A stretch of DNA of 54,001 nt from Rhodoplanes elegans (GCF_016653355.1 NZ_NHSK01000165.1:2077-56077), one strand, 5' to 3'; positions 41,547-50,049 are shown, counted from the stretch's first letter. A program made the numbers and translations. The notes: generated from the sequence alone by a model not told the origin.

Positions 41547-42623
41547 ATGAAAAACTTCACCCGACGCCATCTCGCCGGCGGGGCGCTCGGTGCCGCGGCG
41601 GCCGTCGCCGCACCGTCGGTCGCGCGGGCGCAGGCGAAGCGCTGGCGCATGGTGACGTCGTGGCCGAAGCGGCTGCCCGGTCCCGGCATGTCGGCCGAGC
41701 GCATCGCCGAGCGTATTTCCGCGATGTCCGGCGGCCGCCTGCAGATCACCGTGCATGCCGCCGGTGAGGTGGTGCCGGCCTTCGAGGTGCTGGACGCGGT
41801 CGGTGGCGGCGTCGTCGAGATGGGCCACACGGCGGCGTTCTATTGGCAGGGCAAGCAGCCGGCCGCGGCGTTCTACACCACGGTGCCGTTCGGCCTGACG
41901 CCGGCCGAGCACGTCGCCTGGGTCGAGGCCGGCGGCGGCCAGGCGCTGTGGGACGAACTCTACGCGCCGTTCGGGGTGAAGCCGTTCATGGGCGGCAACA
42001 CCGGCGTCTGCATGGGCGGCTGGTTCCGCACCACGCTGAAGGGGCTCGCCGATCTCAGAGGCATCAAGATCCGCTCGCTCGGGCTCGGCGGCGAGGTCTA
42101 CCGTCGGCTCGGCGCGACGCCGCAGACGACGGCGCCGGGCGAGATCCTCACGAGCTTGCAGTCCGGCGTGCTCGACGGGGCCGAGTTCGTCGGGCCCGGC
42201 ACCGACATCGCGCTCGGCCTATACCGGGTGGCGCCGCACTACTATGGTCCCGGCTTCAACAAGCCGAACGGCACCGGCGAGTGCCTCGTCTCGCTCGCCG
42301 CCTGGACCGGCCTCGAGCCCGACCTCAGGGCGATCGTCGCGCATGCCTGCGCCGCCGAGGCGACATTCGCGCTCTCCGAGATGGAGCGCCTCAACGCCGA
42401 GGCGCTCGCCGCGCTGATCGAGCGCCACAAGGTGAAGCTGGAGACGTTCCCGGACGAGATCGTCGCCGCGGCGCGCGGCCAGGCCGTGGACATCCTCGCC
42501 GAGGTCGCGGCCCGCAACCCGCTCGCCAAAAAAGTCCACGACTCCTACACGGCGTTCCGCGACCGCGTCGCCGGTTGGTCCCGCGTCTCGATCCGCGCCG
42601 TGCTGGAGGCCCGGGGGGCCTGA
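41547..42623 (+). CDS. TRAP transporter substrate-binding protein (DctP family)
   Basis: Periplasmic receptor of 358 residues with a Tat-type signal (FTRRHLAGGALGAAAAVAAPSVARAQ, quoted in part; RR at residues 6-7). Landmarks: WRMVTSWPKRLPGPGMSAERIAERI, VVEMGHTAAFYWQGKQPA, and the ligand-arginine/loop region RTTLKGLADLRGIKIRS. No TRAP membrane subunits (DctQ/DctM) lie nearby. AGGAG six bases before ATG 41547. The ligand is presumably a keto- or carboxylic acid. It directly follows the MITE-like element. Confidence 0.88.
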   Translation: MKNFTRRHLAGGALGAAAAVAAPSVARAQAKRWRMVTSWPKRLPGPGMSAERIAERISAMSGGRLQITVHAAGEVVPAFEVLDAVGGGVVEMGHTAAFYWQGKQPAAAFYTTVPFGLTPAEHVAWVEAGGGQALWDELYAPFGVKPFMGGNTGVCMGGWFRTTLKGLADLRGIKIRSLGLGGEVYRRLGATPQTTAPGEILTSLQSGVLDGAEFVGPGTDIALGLYRVAPHYYGPGFNKPNGTGECLVSLAAWTGLEPDLRAIVAHACAAEATFALSEMERLNAEALAALIERHKVKLETFPDEIVAAARGQAVDILAEVAARNPLAKKVHDSYTAFRDRVAGWSRVSIRAVLEARGA

Positions 42624-42972
42624 CGCTCCGGCGCCGCGCGCGTCGTCACCTGGCTCTCACCTCGTTCCGAGGAGCGCCATCCGGTTCGGCGGCGGCCGAT
42701 CCGGATGGTGCGTCTCGAAGGACGCTGCCGCCGCCGCGGCGGGGCCGGGTCCGATGGGGCCACATGGTTCGAGACGCGATCCTGCGGATCGCTCCTCACC
42801 ATGAGGAGAGGGGTTTGTGCGTTGCGGCATGATCCGCTCCGCCACAACCTTGTCGGCGTTTCCGCGCCTTCCCCGGTCGAAATACTTGTCATACCATCCT
42901 GCCCGATCGGCCGTGCCTCGGCCGAATGAAGCCGGCCCTCCCGGCCCGGCAAAAAGGCCCAGCCCGGACATC
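42624..42972. other. 349-base gap with repeat family C copy 2
   Basis: No gene seen. The gap contains the repeat at 42659-42808 and a GC-rich leader for the next gene; no promoter is assigned. Confidence 0.6.
42659..42808. repeat. Dispersed palindromic repeat, family C copy 2
   Basis: The right arm (42761-42808) starts ACATGGTTCGAGACGCG and ends CCATGAGGAG. It differs from 1386-1433 at about one position. The left arm CGAGGAGCGCC... GTCTCGAAGG corresponds to that of copy 1. Confidence 0.8.
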
Positions 42973-43839
42973 ATGCGTATCGCCGCCGTTCACGCCGCCG
43001 AGGGCAAGATCTTCGGCACCGTCGCGCACGACGAGTTTCGCCCGATCCTGATCGACGGCGCCCCCGCCGTCGACCTGCGCGACGTGATCACGCTCCTCGA
43101 TCGCGCGCCCGATGCGCTCCGGCTCGGGCCATCCACCGTGCTGTCGAGCCTGACGCTCGCCGCGCCGGTCGGGCCGCTGACCAAGAACGTGATCTGCGTC
43201 GGCAAGAACTATCACGAGCATGCCAAGGAGTTCGCGCAGAGCGGCGTCGACCAGTCCGGCGACAAGCAGGAGAGCCCGGAGTTCCCGGTGGTCTTCACCA
43301 AGGCGACCTCGTCGCTCGCCGATCCGCTGCAGCCGGTGCCGGCCTCCGCCGATCCGACCGGTACGGTCGACTACGAGGGCGAGCTCGGCGTGGTGATCGG
43401 CCGCCGCTGCAGCAAGGTGACGGCCGCCGAGGCGCTCGACTACGTGTTCGGCTACACGGTGGTCAACGACGTGACGGCCCGCGCCCTGCAGCAGCGCCAC
43501 AAGCAGTGGTTCCTCGGCAAGAGCCTGGACGGGTTCTGCCCGGTCGGCCCGTGGCTGGTGACGGCCGACGAGATGGGGCCGCTCGACGGCCAGATGCTCA
43601 CGACCGTGGTCAACGGCGAGCAGCGGCAATCCGCCCCGCTGCGCGACATGATCTTCGACACCGCTACCATCATCGCGACCGTTTCGGCCTACGTAACCCT
43701 CGAGCCGGGCGACCTGATCGCCACCGGCACGCCGGCCGGTGTGGGAATCGGGTTCCGGCCGCCGCGTTATCTCGCGCCGGGCGACGTCGTCACGGTGTCG
43801 ATCGAGGGCATCGGATCTCTCACCAATCCGATCGCCTGA
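42973..43839 (+). CDS. Fumarylacetoacetate-hydrolase family protein
   Basis: Metal-dependent C-C hydrolase or isomerase of 288 residues. A short N-terminal domain (MRIAAVHAAEGKIFGTV) leads to NVICVGKNYHEHAKEF, the DYEGELGVVIGRR metal-binding stretch, GYTVVNDVTARALQQRHKQWFLGKSLDGFCPVGPW and ATGTPAGVGIGF near the end. Members cleave 3-oxo acids such as fumarylacetoacetate or isomerise homoprotocatechuate intermediates, so the reaction is not fixed. ATG 42973 is preferred over an earlier frame start. The next gene on this strand, a metallolyase, lies 347 bases away. Confidence 0.88.
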   Translation: MRIAAVHAAEGKIFGTVAHDEFRPILIDGAPAVDLRDVITLLDRAPDALRLGPSTVLSSLTLAAPVGPLTKNVICVGKNYHEHAKEFAQSGVDQSGDKQESPEFPVVFTKATSSLADPLQPVPASADPTGTVDYEGELGVVIGRRCSKVTAAEALDYVFGYTVVNDVTARALQQRHKQWFLGKSLDGFCPVGPWLVTADEMGPLDGQMLTTVVNGEQRQSAPLRDMIFDTATIIATVSAYVTLEPGDLIATGTPAGVGIGFRPPRYLAPGDVVTVSIEGIGSLTNPIA

Positions 43840-44186
43840 TCTCGCCCGATCGTCATCGCCCGGACCGGCGAGGGCGCGGGTCTGCTGCACTGCGGCAGCG
43901 GTGCTGCGACGCCGCGCCGCGGCGTGCCTTTTCGGCCTGCACGGCGCGGCTTTCCGGCCGCTCTGCGGCTTTTGCAGAGGCCCCATGTCCGGCGTCTTTT
44001 GCATGACTGATCGGAGGATTGAGCAACGAGATCGCCCGACTTTTCCGGCGCGCGCGGAATCAAACTCTGTAGAGTACCGGCCCGAGGAGCGAAACGACGG
44101 CTGCGCCGCGAGGCGTGGCCGCAGCGGCCGACAGGCGCCGAGCAACGGTGCCGATCGACAAGATGCAGCGCGAGAGGAGCAGCCAG
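43840..44186. other. 347-base gap before the metallolyase gene
   Basis: No convincing gene. It contains several small inverted repeats, for example GCTGC/GCAGC around 43890 and ACTCT-GT-AGAGT at 44064-44075. An AT-rich patch near 44055-44075 may carry the promoter. AGGAG at 44174-44178 is the Shine-Dalgarno of the next gene. Confidence 0.5.
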
Positions 44187-45416
44187 ATGGCGACTGAGCC
44201 GTGGAAGGCCAAGGACTGGTTCGTGAGCCCGTGGAACTACGCCGACGAGGCCGTCAAGGACCTGAACTTCGCCAAGCAGATCAAGGTTCACGACGTCACG
44301 CTGCGCGACGGCGAGCAGCAGACCGGCGTGATCTTCTCCAAGGACGAGAAGATCAGGATCGCCGAGGCGCTGGCGGAAGCGGGCGTGCACCGCATCGAGG
44401 CCGGCATGCCGGTCGTCTCCGCGTCCGACAACGAGGCGATCAAGGAGATCGTGAGGCGTAATCTCGGCCCCGACATCTTCGCCTTCGCGCGCTGCATGGT
44501 CGACGACGTGAAGCGGGCTATCGACACCGGCGTCAAGGGCGTCGTGATGGAGATCCCCTCCAGCATGCACCTGGTCGAGAACGCCTATCGCTGGAAGATG
44601 GAAAAGGCGATCGAGACCTCGATCGAGTCGACCCGCTACGCCCACGACAACGGGCTCGAGGTGGTGTTCTTCCCGATCGACTTCTCGCGCGCCGAGCTGA
44701 AATGGGCGATCGACCTGATCGAGCGCGTCGGCAAGGAAGGCCACATGGACGCGGTGGCGCTGGTCGACACTTTCGGGGTGCTGTCGCCGCACGCCGCTCG
44801 CTACTTCGCCCGCGAGGTGAAGAAGCGCCTGAACGTGCGGCTCGAGGCGCATTTCCACCAGGACTTCGGCATGGGCGTCGCCAACACCATCATGGCGCTC
44901 GCCGAGGGCGTCGAGGTGATGCACACGACCGTGCTGGGCATCGGCGAGCGCTCCGGCAACACGCCGATGGAAGAGGTCGTGATGGCGCTCAAGACCATGT
45001 ACGGCCAGGACATCGGCATCGACACGACCAAGCTCACGCCGCTCGCCAACCTGGTGCAGCGGCTGGCCGGCGTGCAGGTGCCGACCAACAAGGCGATCGT
45101 CGGCTCCGGCCTCTATCAGATCGAGTCCGGCATCATCACGAGCTGGTTCAAGAACTGCGGCGAGCAGATGGCGACCGAGCTGTTCCCGATCCGTTGGGAC
45201 GCGGTCGGCCAACCGCCCGCCGACATCGTGATGGGCAAGGGCTCGGGCATCGACTCGGTCAACATCTGGCTGCAGGATCTCGGCATGCAGGTGTCGGACG
45301 ACGACGCCATGACGGTGCTGCAGGCCGTGAAGGCCTATTCGCTGAAGAACAAGAAGCTCCTCTCCAAGGGCGAGTTCCGCGATCTCGCGAAGCGCGTCCT
45401 CGGCAAGGCGGCCTGA
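44187..45416 (+). CDS. DRE-TIM metallolyase-superfamily protein (HMG-CoA lyase / homocitrate or isopropylmalate synthase-like)
   Basis: Product of 409 residues. The N-terminal signature HDVTLRDGEQQTG (D36, R40, D41, E43) and metal-binding H222-x-H224 in AHFHQDFGMG identify the superfamily. GIGERSGNTPMEEVV resembles the synthase branch rather than HMG-CoA lyase proper. It would condense or cleave an acyl-CoA and a 2-oxo acid. No leucine-synthesis gene is near, so a catabolic or specialised role next to the FAH-family hydrolase is plausible. ATG 44187 has AGGAG eight bases upstream. A clear terminator (45495-45519) follows. Confidence 0.85.
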   Translation: MATEPWKAKDWFVSPWNYADEAVKDLNFAKQIKVHDVTLRDGEQQTGVIFSKDEKIRIAEALAEAGVHRIEAGMPVVSASDNEAIKEIVRRNLGPDIFAFARCMVDDVKRAIDTGVKGVVMEIPSSMHLVENAYRWKMEKAIETSIESTRYAHDNGLEVVFFPIDFSRAELKWAIDLIERVGKEGHMDAVALVDTFGVLSPHAARYFAREVKKRLNVRLEAHFHQDFGMGVANTIMALAEGVEVMHTTVLGIGERSGNTPMEEVVMALKTMYGQDIGIDTTKLTPLANLVQRLAGVQVPTNKAIVGSGLYQIESGIITSWFKNCGEQMATELFPIRWDAVGQPPADIVMGKGSGIDSVNIWLQDLGMQVSDDDAMTVLQAVKAYSLKNKKLLSKGEFRDLAKRVLGKAA

Positions 45417-45494
45417 GAGCCGCCGTCTGCCCAAAGTCCGGCGGGCACGCCGCCGGACGGCTGTGCCAGACCATAAAACACCGTCCAGAAAGAG

Positions 45495-45519
45495 CGGGCG
45501 CCTGCGGGCGCCCGTTTTT
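45495..45519 (+). terminator. Rho-independent terminator
   Basis: Perfect 8-bp stem CGGGCGCC / GGCGCCCG with loop TGCG, followed by TTTTT, 79 bases after the metallolyase stop. Confidence 0.9.
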
Positions 45520-45542
45520 CGTTTGCGCAGGACGACTCCTTT

Positions 45543-45692
45543 GGTCCTCATGGTGAGGAGCGGCCGCAGGCCGCGTCTCGAACCATGAGGCCACACGCAC
45601 CCGGGGTCAGCGGATGAGCGCGGGCTTGTTCGCCGACGTTGATGGGGCCGCGTCCTTCGAGACGCCCGCTGCGCGGGCTCCTCAGGACGAGG
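45543..45692. repeat. Dispersed palindromic repeat, family C copy 3
   Basis: Begins CCTCATGGTGAGGAG and contains GTCTCGAACCATGAGG, the inverse of the arm in copies 1 and 2, then a divergent right arm GTCCTTCGAGACGCCC ... CTCCTCAGGACGAGG. It occupies most of the gap 45417-45718. Confidence 0.8.
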
Positions 45693-45718
45693 TGGAGCGG
45701 GGGGCTGTGCGCGTCGAA

Positions 45719-46498
45719 TCAGAACGCGCCGGGAAACGCGCCGCCGTCGATCAGCAGGCTCTGCCCGGTGATGTAGCCGGCATGCGTCGAGCACAGGAAC
45801 GCGCAGACCGCGCCGAATTCCTCCGGCGTGCCGAGCCGGCGGGCCGGCACGGTGGCGAGGCGCTCGGCCGCGACCGCGTCGGGCGCGACGCCGCGCCGCT
45901 CGGCCGTCGCCGCGATCATCGCCTTCAGCCGGTCGGTCTCGAAGATGCCGGGCAGCAGCGCGTTGATGGTCACGCCGTCGGCCGCGACCGTGCGGGCGAC
46001 GCCGGCCATGAAGGCAGTGAGCCCGGCCCGCGCCCCGGAGGAGAGATCGAGCCCCGGCAGCGGCATCTTCACCGAGCCCGACGTGATGTTGACGATGCGG
46101 CCGAAGCGGCGCGCCCGCATGCCGTCGATCACGGTCTGGGTCAGCTCGATCGCCGCCACCATGTTGGCGACGAGACCTTTCAGGATCGCCTCGCGGTCGA
46201 GTTCGCGAAAGTCGCGGAAGGGCGGGCCGGCATTGTTGTTGACGAGAATGTCGGGCGCCGGGCAGGCCTCGAGCAGCGCCGCCTGGCCCTCGGCCGTCGC
46301 GACGTCGCCGACGACGGGGATCACGGCGGCGCACGTCGATTCGGCGATCTCGATCGCCACCGTGGTGAGGTGATCGCGGTCGCGGCCGTTGATCACCACG
46401 GTGCAGCCCGCCTCGGCGAGCTTCTGGGCACAGGCGCGCCCGAGCCCGCGGCTGGAGGCGCAGACGATGGCGTTGCGGCCGGCGAGTCCGAGATCCAT
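45719..46498 (-). CDS. Atypical short-chain dehydrogenase/reductase, second copy lacking YxxxK
   Basis: SDR-fold protein of 259 residues with ASSRGLG (14-20) and NNNAG. The catalytic Ser is S140, and 13 residues later the Tyr position is S153 with Arg at 157 (SSGAR), the same replacement and spacing as in 16409-17200; the SVK segment after the Ser is also shared. Start ATG 46498 with AGGA about nine bases upstream. It lies between a repeat and a low-complexity exported protein on the minus strand. Its role is unknown; the two genes are clearly related. Confidence 0.85.
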   Translation of the reverse strand: MDLGLAGRNAIVCASSRGLGRACAQKLAEAGCTVVINGRDRDHLTTVAIEIAESTCAAVIPVVGDVATAEGQAALLEACPAPDILVNNNAGPPFRDFRELDREAILKGLVANMVAAIELTQTVIDGMRARRFGRIVNITSGSVKMPLPGLDLSSGARAGLTAFMAGVARTVAADGVTINALLPGIFETDRLKAMIAATAERRGVAPDAVAAERLATVPARRLGTPEEFGAVCAFLCSTHAGYITGQSLLIDGGAFPGAF

Positions 46499-46619
46499 GG
46501 CGGTCGTCCTGCGGCGGAGGTCCTGACGATCGGGCGGCGGAGCGCCGCGATGCCGGGACCAGATACCAGGAGACGACCGGCCGCAAGAGGCGGCTTGCGA
46601 TAGCCCGCGGCGCCGCGGG

Positions 46620-47124
46620 TCAGCGCGCGGGCGTGTTGGCGCCGTTGCGCGGCATGCCGTTCATGATGTCGGGCGTGCCCATGCCGTTGAGCGAGGGCGT
46701 CGAGCTGCCGGCCCCGCTCGCCGCCGAGCTGTTCGGCAGGGTCGGGCCGACCGAGGCGCCGGTGGTGCCGCGGCCAGTCGGCGTCGTCGCGGTGCCCTGG
46801 CTGTTGGCGCCCTGGCCGGGATGCGCCGGGCCGGGGGCGATCGGGGTGCCCCCTGTCGACACCGAGCCGGTCGAGGGCACGCCGGCGCTCGGCGTGCCGC
46901 TCGGCGCGATGCCCGAGCTGCCCGAGCCGGTGCCGGTCGCGGCGGGTGGCGCCGCGACCGGTGGCGCCGCGACCGGCACCACCACCACCGCCCTGGGCCA
47001 TGGCGAGGGTCACGCCGCCGGCCAGCGCCAGTGCGGCGAGCACCGCGAGCGCGGCGGTGCGCGGTGAAGCTGTGTGCGGTGAAGAACTCCGGTTCGAATC
47101 GCGTCGTGTGAGAAGGGTCCGCAT
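46620..47124 (-). CDS. Exported Pro/Ser/Gly/Thr-rich low-complexity protein with an apparent frameshift
   Basis: Two frames seem to be one gene. The ATG at 47124 opens a signal peptide (hydrophobic core LAVLAALALAGG, cut near AMAQ) that continues into a Gly run. The typical secreted low-complexity tail (GTGSGSSGIAPSG ... SLNGMGTPDIMNGM, ending at 46620) is in the next frame, open only downstream of 47011. Staying in the first frame gives an Arg/His-rich tail that overruns the SDR start. The likely shift point is the GGTGGTGGTGGTG run near 46976-46990. It may be a sequencing error, a true pseudogene or a slippery site. Function unknown. Confidence 0.5.
46945..46974. repeat. 15-bp perfect tandem duplication
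   Basis: GGTGGCGCCGCGACC occurs twice in succession, next to the suspected frameshift in the low-complexity gene. Confidence 0.9.
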
Positions 47125-47222
47125 GGGTCGCTCCCGCCCTTTGAAAACCTGTCCTGAGGGGCCAAGTCGGCCCGTCCGGACGGGTTCCGTGCGATCCGGA
47201 ACGACGGTAGCGGAGCGCGCGA

Positions 47223-48353
47223 TCAGACGGCGCGGCTGTCGGCCTCGACCCTGATCTCGTTGCCGCGCCACTCGAAGGACTGGCCCAGGAGGCCGTCGAG
47301 CCACAGCGCCGGCAGCATCAGGTCGCGCAGCAGGCCGTGCAGCGGATACCAGCGGCCGACATGCCAGCCGGCGGCGCGGGCCAGCGCCATCTCGGCGCCG
47401 TACCAGCCGAGCCAGAACAGCACCAGCAGCGGCAGCACCGGGCCGTCGAGCGCGGCGACCGCGATCGCGAAGGCGAGACCCGGGAACACGCCACCGGTGA
47501 GGATCTCGGGCAGGAACCAGCCCGGGAAGCAGGCGCGCCGCAGCCGCGCCCAGCGCGATTGCCGGCGCCACACCTCGGCGGCGCGGCGGCGACCGAGCGG
47601 CTGCTCGAACGGCGCGTCGGCGAGGCGGACCTTCAGGCCGAGCCCGCGCACCACCTTGGTCGAGGCGGCATCCTCGGCCACCTCGGCGCCGAGCGCCTTG
47701 ATGCCGCCGCCGGCCTCCAGCACGTCGCGGCGCCAGAACAGCGTCTTGCCCTGGGCGAAGCCGAGCCCGATCGTGTCGGCGACATACTGGGCGCGCGCCT
47801 GATAGGTGTTGAGGAAGGCACACTCGACCTCGGCCCAGAAGCCGTCCGGCCGGCTGCCGATCGGCGGCGCGCAGACGAGGCCGGTGTCGGCCCGCCAGGT
47901 CGCCAGCAGCCGCTGCAGATAGTCGGCCGGCAGCAGCACGTTGGAATCGGCGAGCACGATCCAGTCGTGGCGCGCCGCGTGCCAGCCCTTCACGCAGTTG
48001 TTCAGCTTGGGATTGCTGCTGACCGGATCGTTGCCGATCAGCAGCCGCGCCGGCACCCGCGGATGCCGCGCCATCAGCGTCTCGACCAGCGGGATCACCG
48101 GATCGGACGGCGAGGCGACGCAGAACAGGATCTCGTAGTCGGGATAATCGAGTCGGAACGTCGAGGCGAGCGTCTCCTCGATGAAGTTCTCGATGCCGCA
48201 CACCGGCCGCACGACCGTGACGGGCGGCGTTCCGGGCATCGGCGCCAGCGGCCGCGAGGGCGCGCGGCAACGCCACGACGCGATGGCGACGCTCGCGACA
48301 TGCACGAGCACGGTCAGGCCGCAGAAGGCGACAGCGAGTCCGAGGAGTGTCAT
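47223..48353 (-). CDS. Glycosyltransferase, ceramide glucosyltransferase / HpnI-like (GT21)
   Basis: Membrane glycosyltransferase of 376 residues. An N-terminal anchor (LGLAVAFCGLTVLVHVASVAI) precedes the GT-A domain with VVRPVCGIENFIEETL, the nucleotide-binding DSNVLLP, GKTLFWRRDVLEAGGG, EDAAST and the R-x-x-RW motif in RRQSRWARLRR. Two or three C-terminal membrane segments follow. Relatives glucosylate ceramide or modify hopanoids (HpnI). No hpnJ or hpnK is present, so a hopanoid role is not established. It is divergent from the LpxH-like gene, with 159 bases between. Confidence 0.87.
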   Translation of the reverse strand: MTLLGLAVAFCGLTVLVHVASVAIASWRCRAPSRPLAPMPGTPPVTVVRPVCGIENFIEETLASTFRLDYPDYEILFCVASPSDPVIPLVETLMARHPRVPARLLIGNDPVSSNPKLNNCVKGWHAARHDWIVLADSNVLLPADYLQRLLATWRADTGLVCAPPIGSRPDGFWAEVECAFLNTYQARAQYVADTIGLGFAQGKTLFWRRDVLEAGGGIKALGAEVAEDAASTKVVRGLGLKVRLADAPFEQPLGRRRAAEVWRRQSRWARLRRACFPGWFLPEILTGGVFPGLAFAIAVAALDGPVLPLLVLFWLGWYGAEMALARAAGWHVGRWYPLHGLLRDLMLPALWLDGLLGQSFEWRGNEIRVEADSRAV

Positions 48354-48512
48354 GTCCGGCGACTACAACGCCTGCATGACGAAGCGATGACGACGCCACC
48401 GGCAGGATGCCGTTCACAGGCGCAGTGCGGTGCGTCATCGAACCGCAACAGGACTCTGTCAGAACCCCGAAATGTTCACGATCATTGATGCGATCATTGA
48501 AGGGGGCGCGGC

Positions 48513-49310
48513 GTGACGGAGAACGGATTGCGGCGCTTCCGCACATTGTTCATCTCGGACGTCCATCTCGGAACCCGCGGCTGCCAGGCCGACAAGCTGC
48601 TCGACTTTCTCCGCTGGCACGAGGCCGACACGGTCTATCTGGTCGGCGACATCGTCGACGGCTGGCACCTGAAGTCGAGCTGGTACTGGCCGCAGACCCA
48701 CAACGACGTCGTCCAGAAGCTCCTGCGCAAGGGCCGCAAGGGCGCCCGCATGATCTACGTGCCGGGCAATCACGACGAGTTCCTGCGCGGCTATTACGGC
48801 ACGCATTTCGGCGGCATCGAGGTGGTCGAGCACGCCATCCACGAGACGCCGGACGGCCGTCGTTATCTGGTCATCCACGGCGACCTGTTCGACTTCGTGA
48901 TCTCGCAGGCGCGCTGGCTGGCGCTGCTCGGCGACAAGGCCTACGATCTCGCGATCACGCTCAACCGTCTCGTCAACGGGATGATGCGGCGGCTCGGCTT
49001 CGGCTACTGGTCGTTCTCGAAATGGGCCAAGCTGAAGGTGAAGAACGCCGTCAACTACATCGGCGACTTCGAGAAGACGCTCGCCGCGGAGGCCCAGCAC
49101 CACGGCGTCGACGGCGTGATCTGCGGTCACATCCATCACGCGATCATGCATCAGAGCTTCGGCACCCATTACATCAATTGCGGTGACTGGGTGGAGAGCT
49201 GCACGGCGGTGGCCGAGCATTTCGACGGTCGTTTCGAGATCATTACCTGGACGAAGCGGCTGGAGAGCGTCGAGCCCGAGCCGGCGACGATCGCGGCCCA
49301 GGCTGCGTGA
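48513..49310 (+). CDS. UDP-2,3-diacylglucosamine diphosphatase-like (LpxH family) metallophosphoesterase
   Basis: Calcineurin-like phosphoesterase of 265 residues with all metal ligands: D16-x-H18, D46 in VGDIVDGWH, N86-H87-D88 in PGNHDE, H122, and H206-x-H208 in ICGHIHH. The pattern SWYWPQTHNDVVQKLLRKGRKG is typical of the alphaproteobacterial LpxH-like branch, which may hydrolyse UDP-diacylglucosamine or a related pyrophosphate lipid. GTG start 48513 has AGGGGG six bases upstream. The PmtA-like gene follows 52 bases later. Confidence 0.88.
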   Translation: MTENGLRRFRTLFISDVHLGTRGCQADKLLDFLRWHEADTVYLVGDIVDGWHLKSSWYWPQTHNDVVQKLLRKGRKGARMIYVPGNHDEFLRGYYGTHFGGIEVVEHAIHETPDGRRYLVIHGDLFDFVISQARWLALLGDKAYDLAITLNRLVNGMMRRLGFGYWSFSKWAKLKVKNAVNYIGDFEKTLAAEAQHHGVDGVICGHIHHAIMHQSFGTHYINCGDWVESCTAVAEHFDGRFEIITWTKRLESVEPEPATIAAQAA

Positions 49311-49362
49311 TCGCGTCGCCGCAGCTGTCGTCCTGATCATGTCTGCCTTTCCGGAGTTGCCG

Positions 49363-50049
49363 ATGTCGCAGTCGCGTCCCGACACCATCGCGGATCCCGA
49401 ACGTCACGTCATGGAGAAGGCCTATGCCCGCTGGGCGCCGCTCTACGACATGGTGTGCGGGCCGATCTTCGAGAGCGGCCGGCGCGCCGCCGCCGAAGCC
49501 GCCCGCCGGGTCGGCGGCCGCATTCTCGAGGTCGGGGTGGGGACGGGGCTCTCGTTCTCCGACTACGATCATTCGACCCGCGTGGTCGGCATCGACATGT
49601 CGGCCCCGATGGTCGCCAAGGCGGAGGCGCGGCTCGCCACCGGGCAGTTTCCGCATGTCGAGTCCGTGATGGTGATGGACGCGACCGACCTCGCCTTCGA
49701 GGCCGGGACGTTCGACTGCGTGGTCGCGCAGTTCGTGATCACGCTGGTCGAGGATCCCGAGCGCGTGCTCGACGAATGCGCCCGCGTGGTGCGGCCCGGC
49801 GGCGAGATCATCCTGGTCAACCATCTCTATTCGGAGAAGGGGCTGACCGCCGTGCTGGAGCGCCTGCTCGCGCGCCCGGCGCGCAAGATGGGCTTGCGGC
49901 CGGAGTTTCCCTTCGCGCGCCTCGCCGCCTGGGCGGAGCGGCACGGCGCCGTCGCGCTGATCGAGCGGCGGCCGATCAAGCCGCTCGGCGTCTACACGCT
50001 GGTGCGATTCCGGCGTCTGCCGGACGTGGCCGCCCGCGCCGCGGCATAG
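49363..50049 (+). CDS. Class I SAM-dependent methyltransferase, PmtA-like
   Basis: Product of 228 residues. Motif I ILEVGVGTGLSFSDY, then VVGIDMSAPMVAKAEARL, DATDLAF, AQFVITLVEDPERVLDECARVVRPGGEIILVNH as post-motif landmarks (each quoted in part). The overall pattern resembles the Rhodobacter-type phosphatidylethanolamine N-methyltransferase that makes phosphatidylcholine; other small-molecule methyltransferases are possible. ATG 49363 is preferred because GGAG lies seven bases upstream; an ATG at 49339 in the same frame has none. With the LpxH-like gene it suggests lipid or envelope chemistry. Confidence 0.83.
   Translation: MSQSRPDTIADPERHVMEKAYARWAPLYDMVCGPIFESGRRAAAEAARRVGGRILEVGVGTGLSFSDYDHSTRVVGIDMSAPMVAKAEARLATGQFPHVESVMVMDATDLAFEAGTFDCVVAQFVITLVEDPERVLDECARVVRPGGEIILVNHLYSEKGLTAVLERLLARPARKMGLRPEFPFARLAAWAERHGAVALIERRPIKPLGVYTLVRFRRLPDVAARAAA

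Noticed and set aside
43985-44197. Short plus-strand frame before the metallolyase
   Set aside because: No start site support, overlaps the next gene start and has a charged, low-information translation.
46393-48546. Minus-strand frame of 717 codons spanning three genes
   Set aside because: Only its short part from 47124 (signal peptide) looks real; the rest is antisense or out of frame with the glycosyltransferase and SDR genes.
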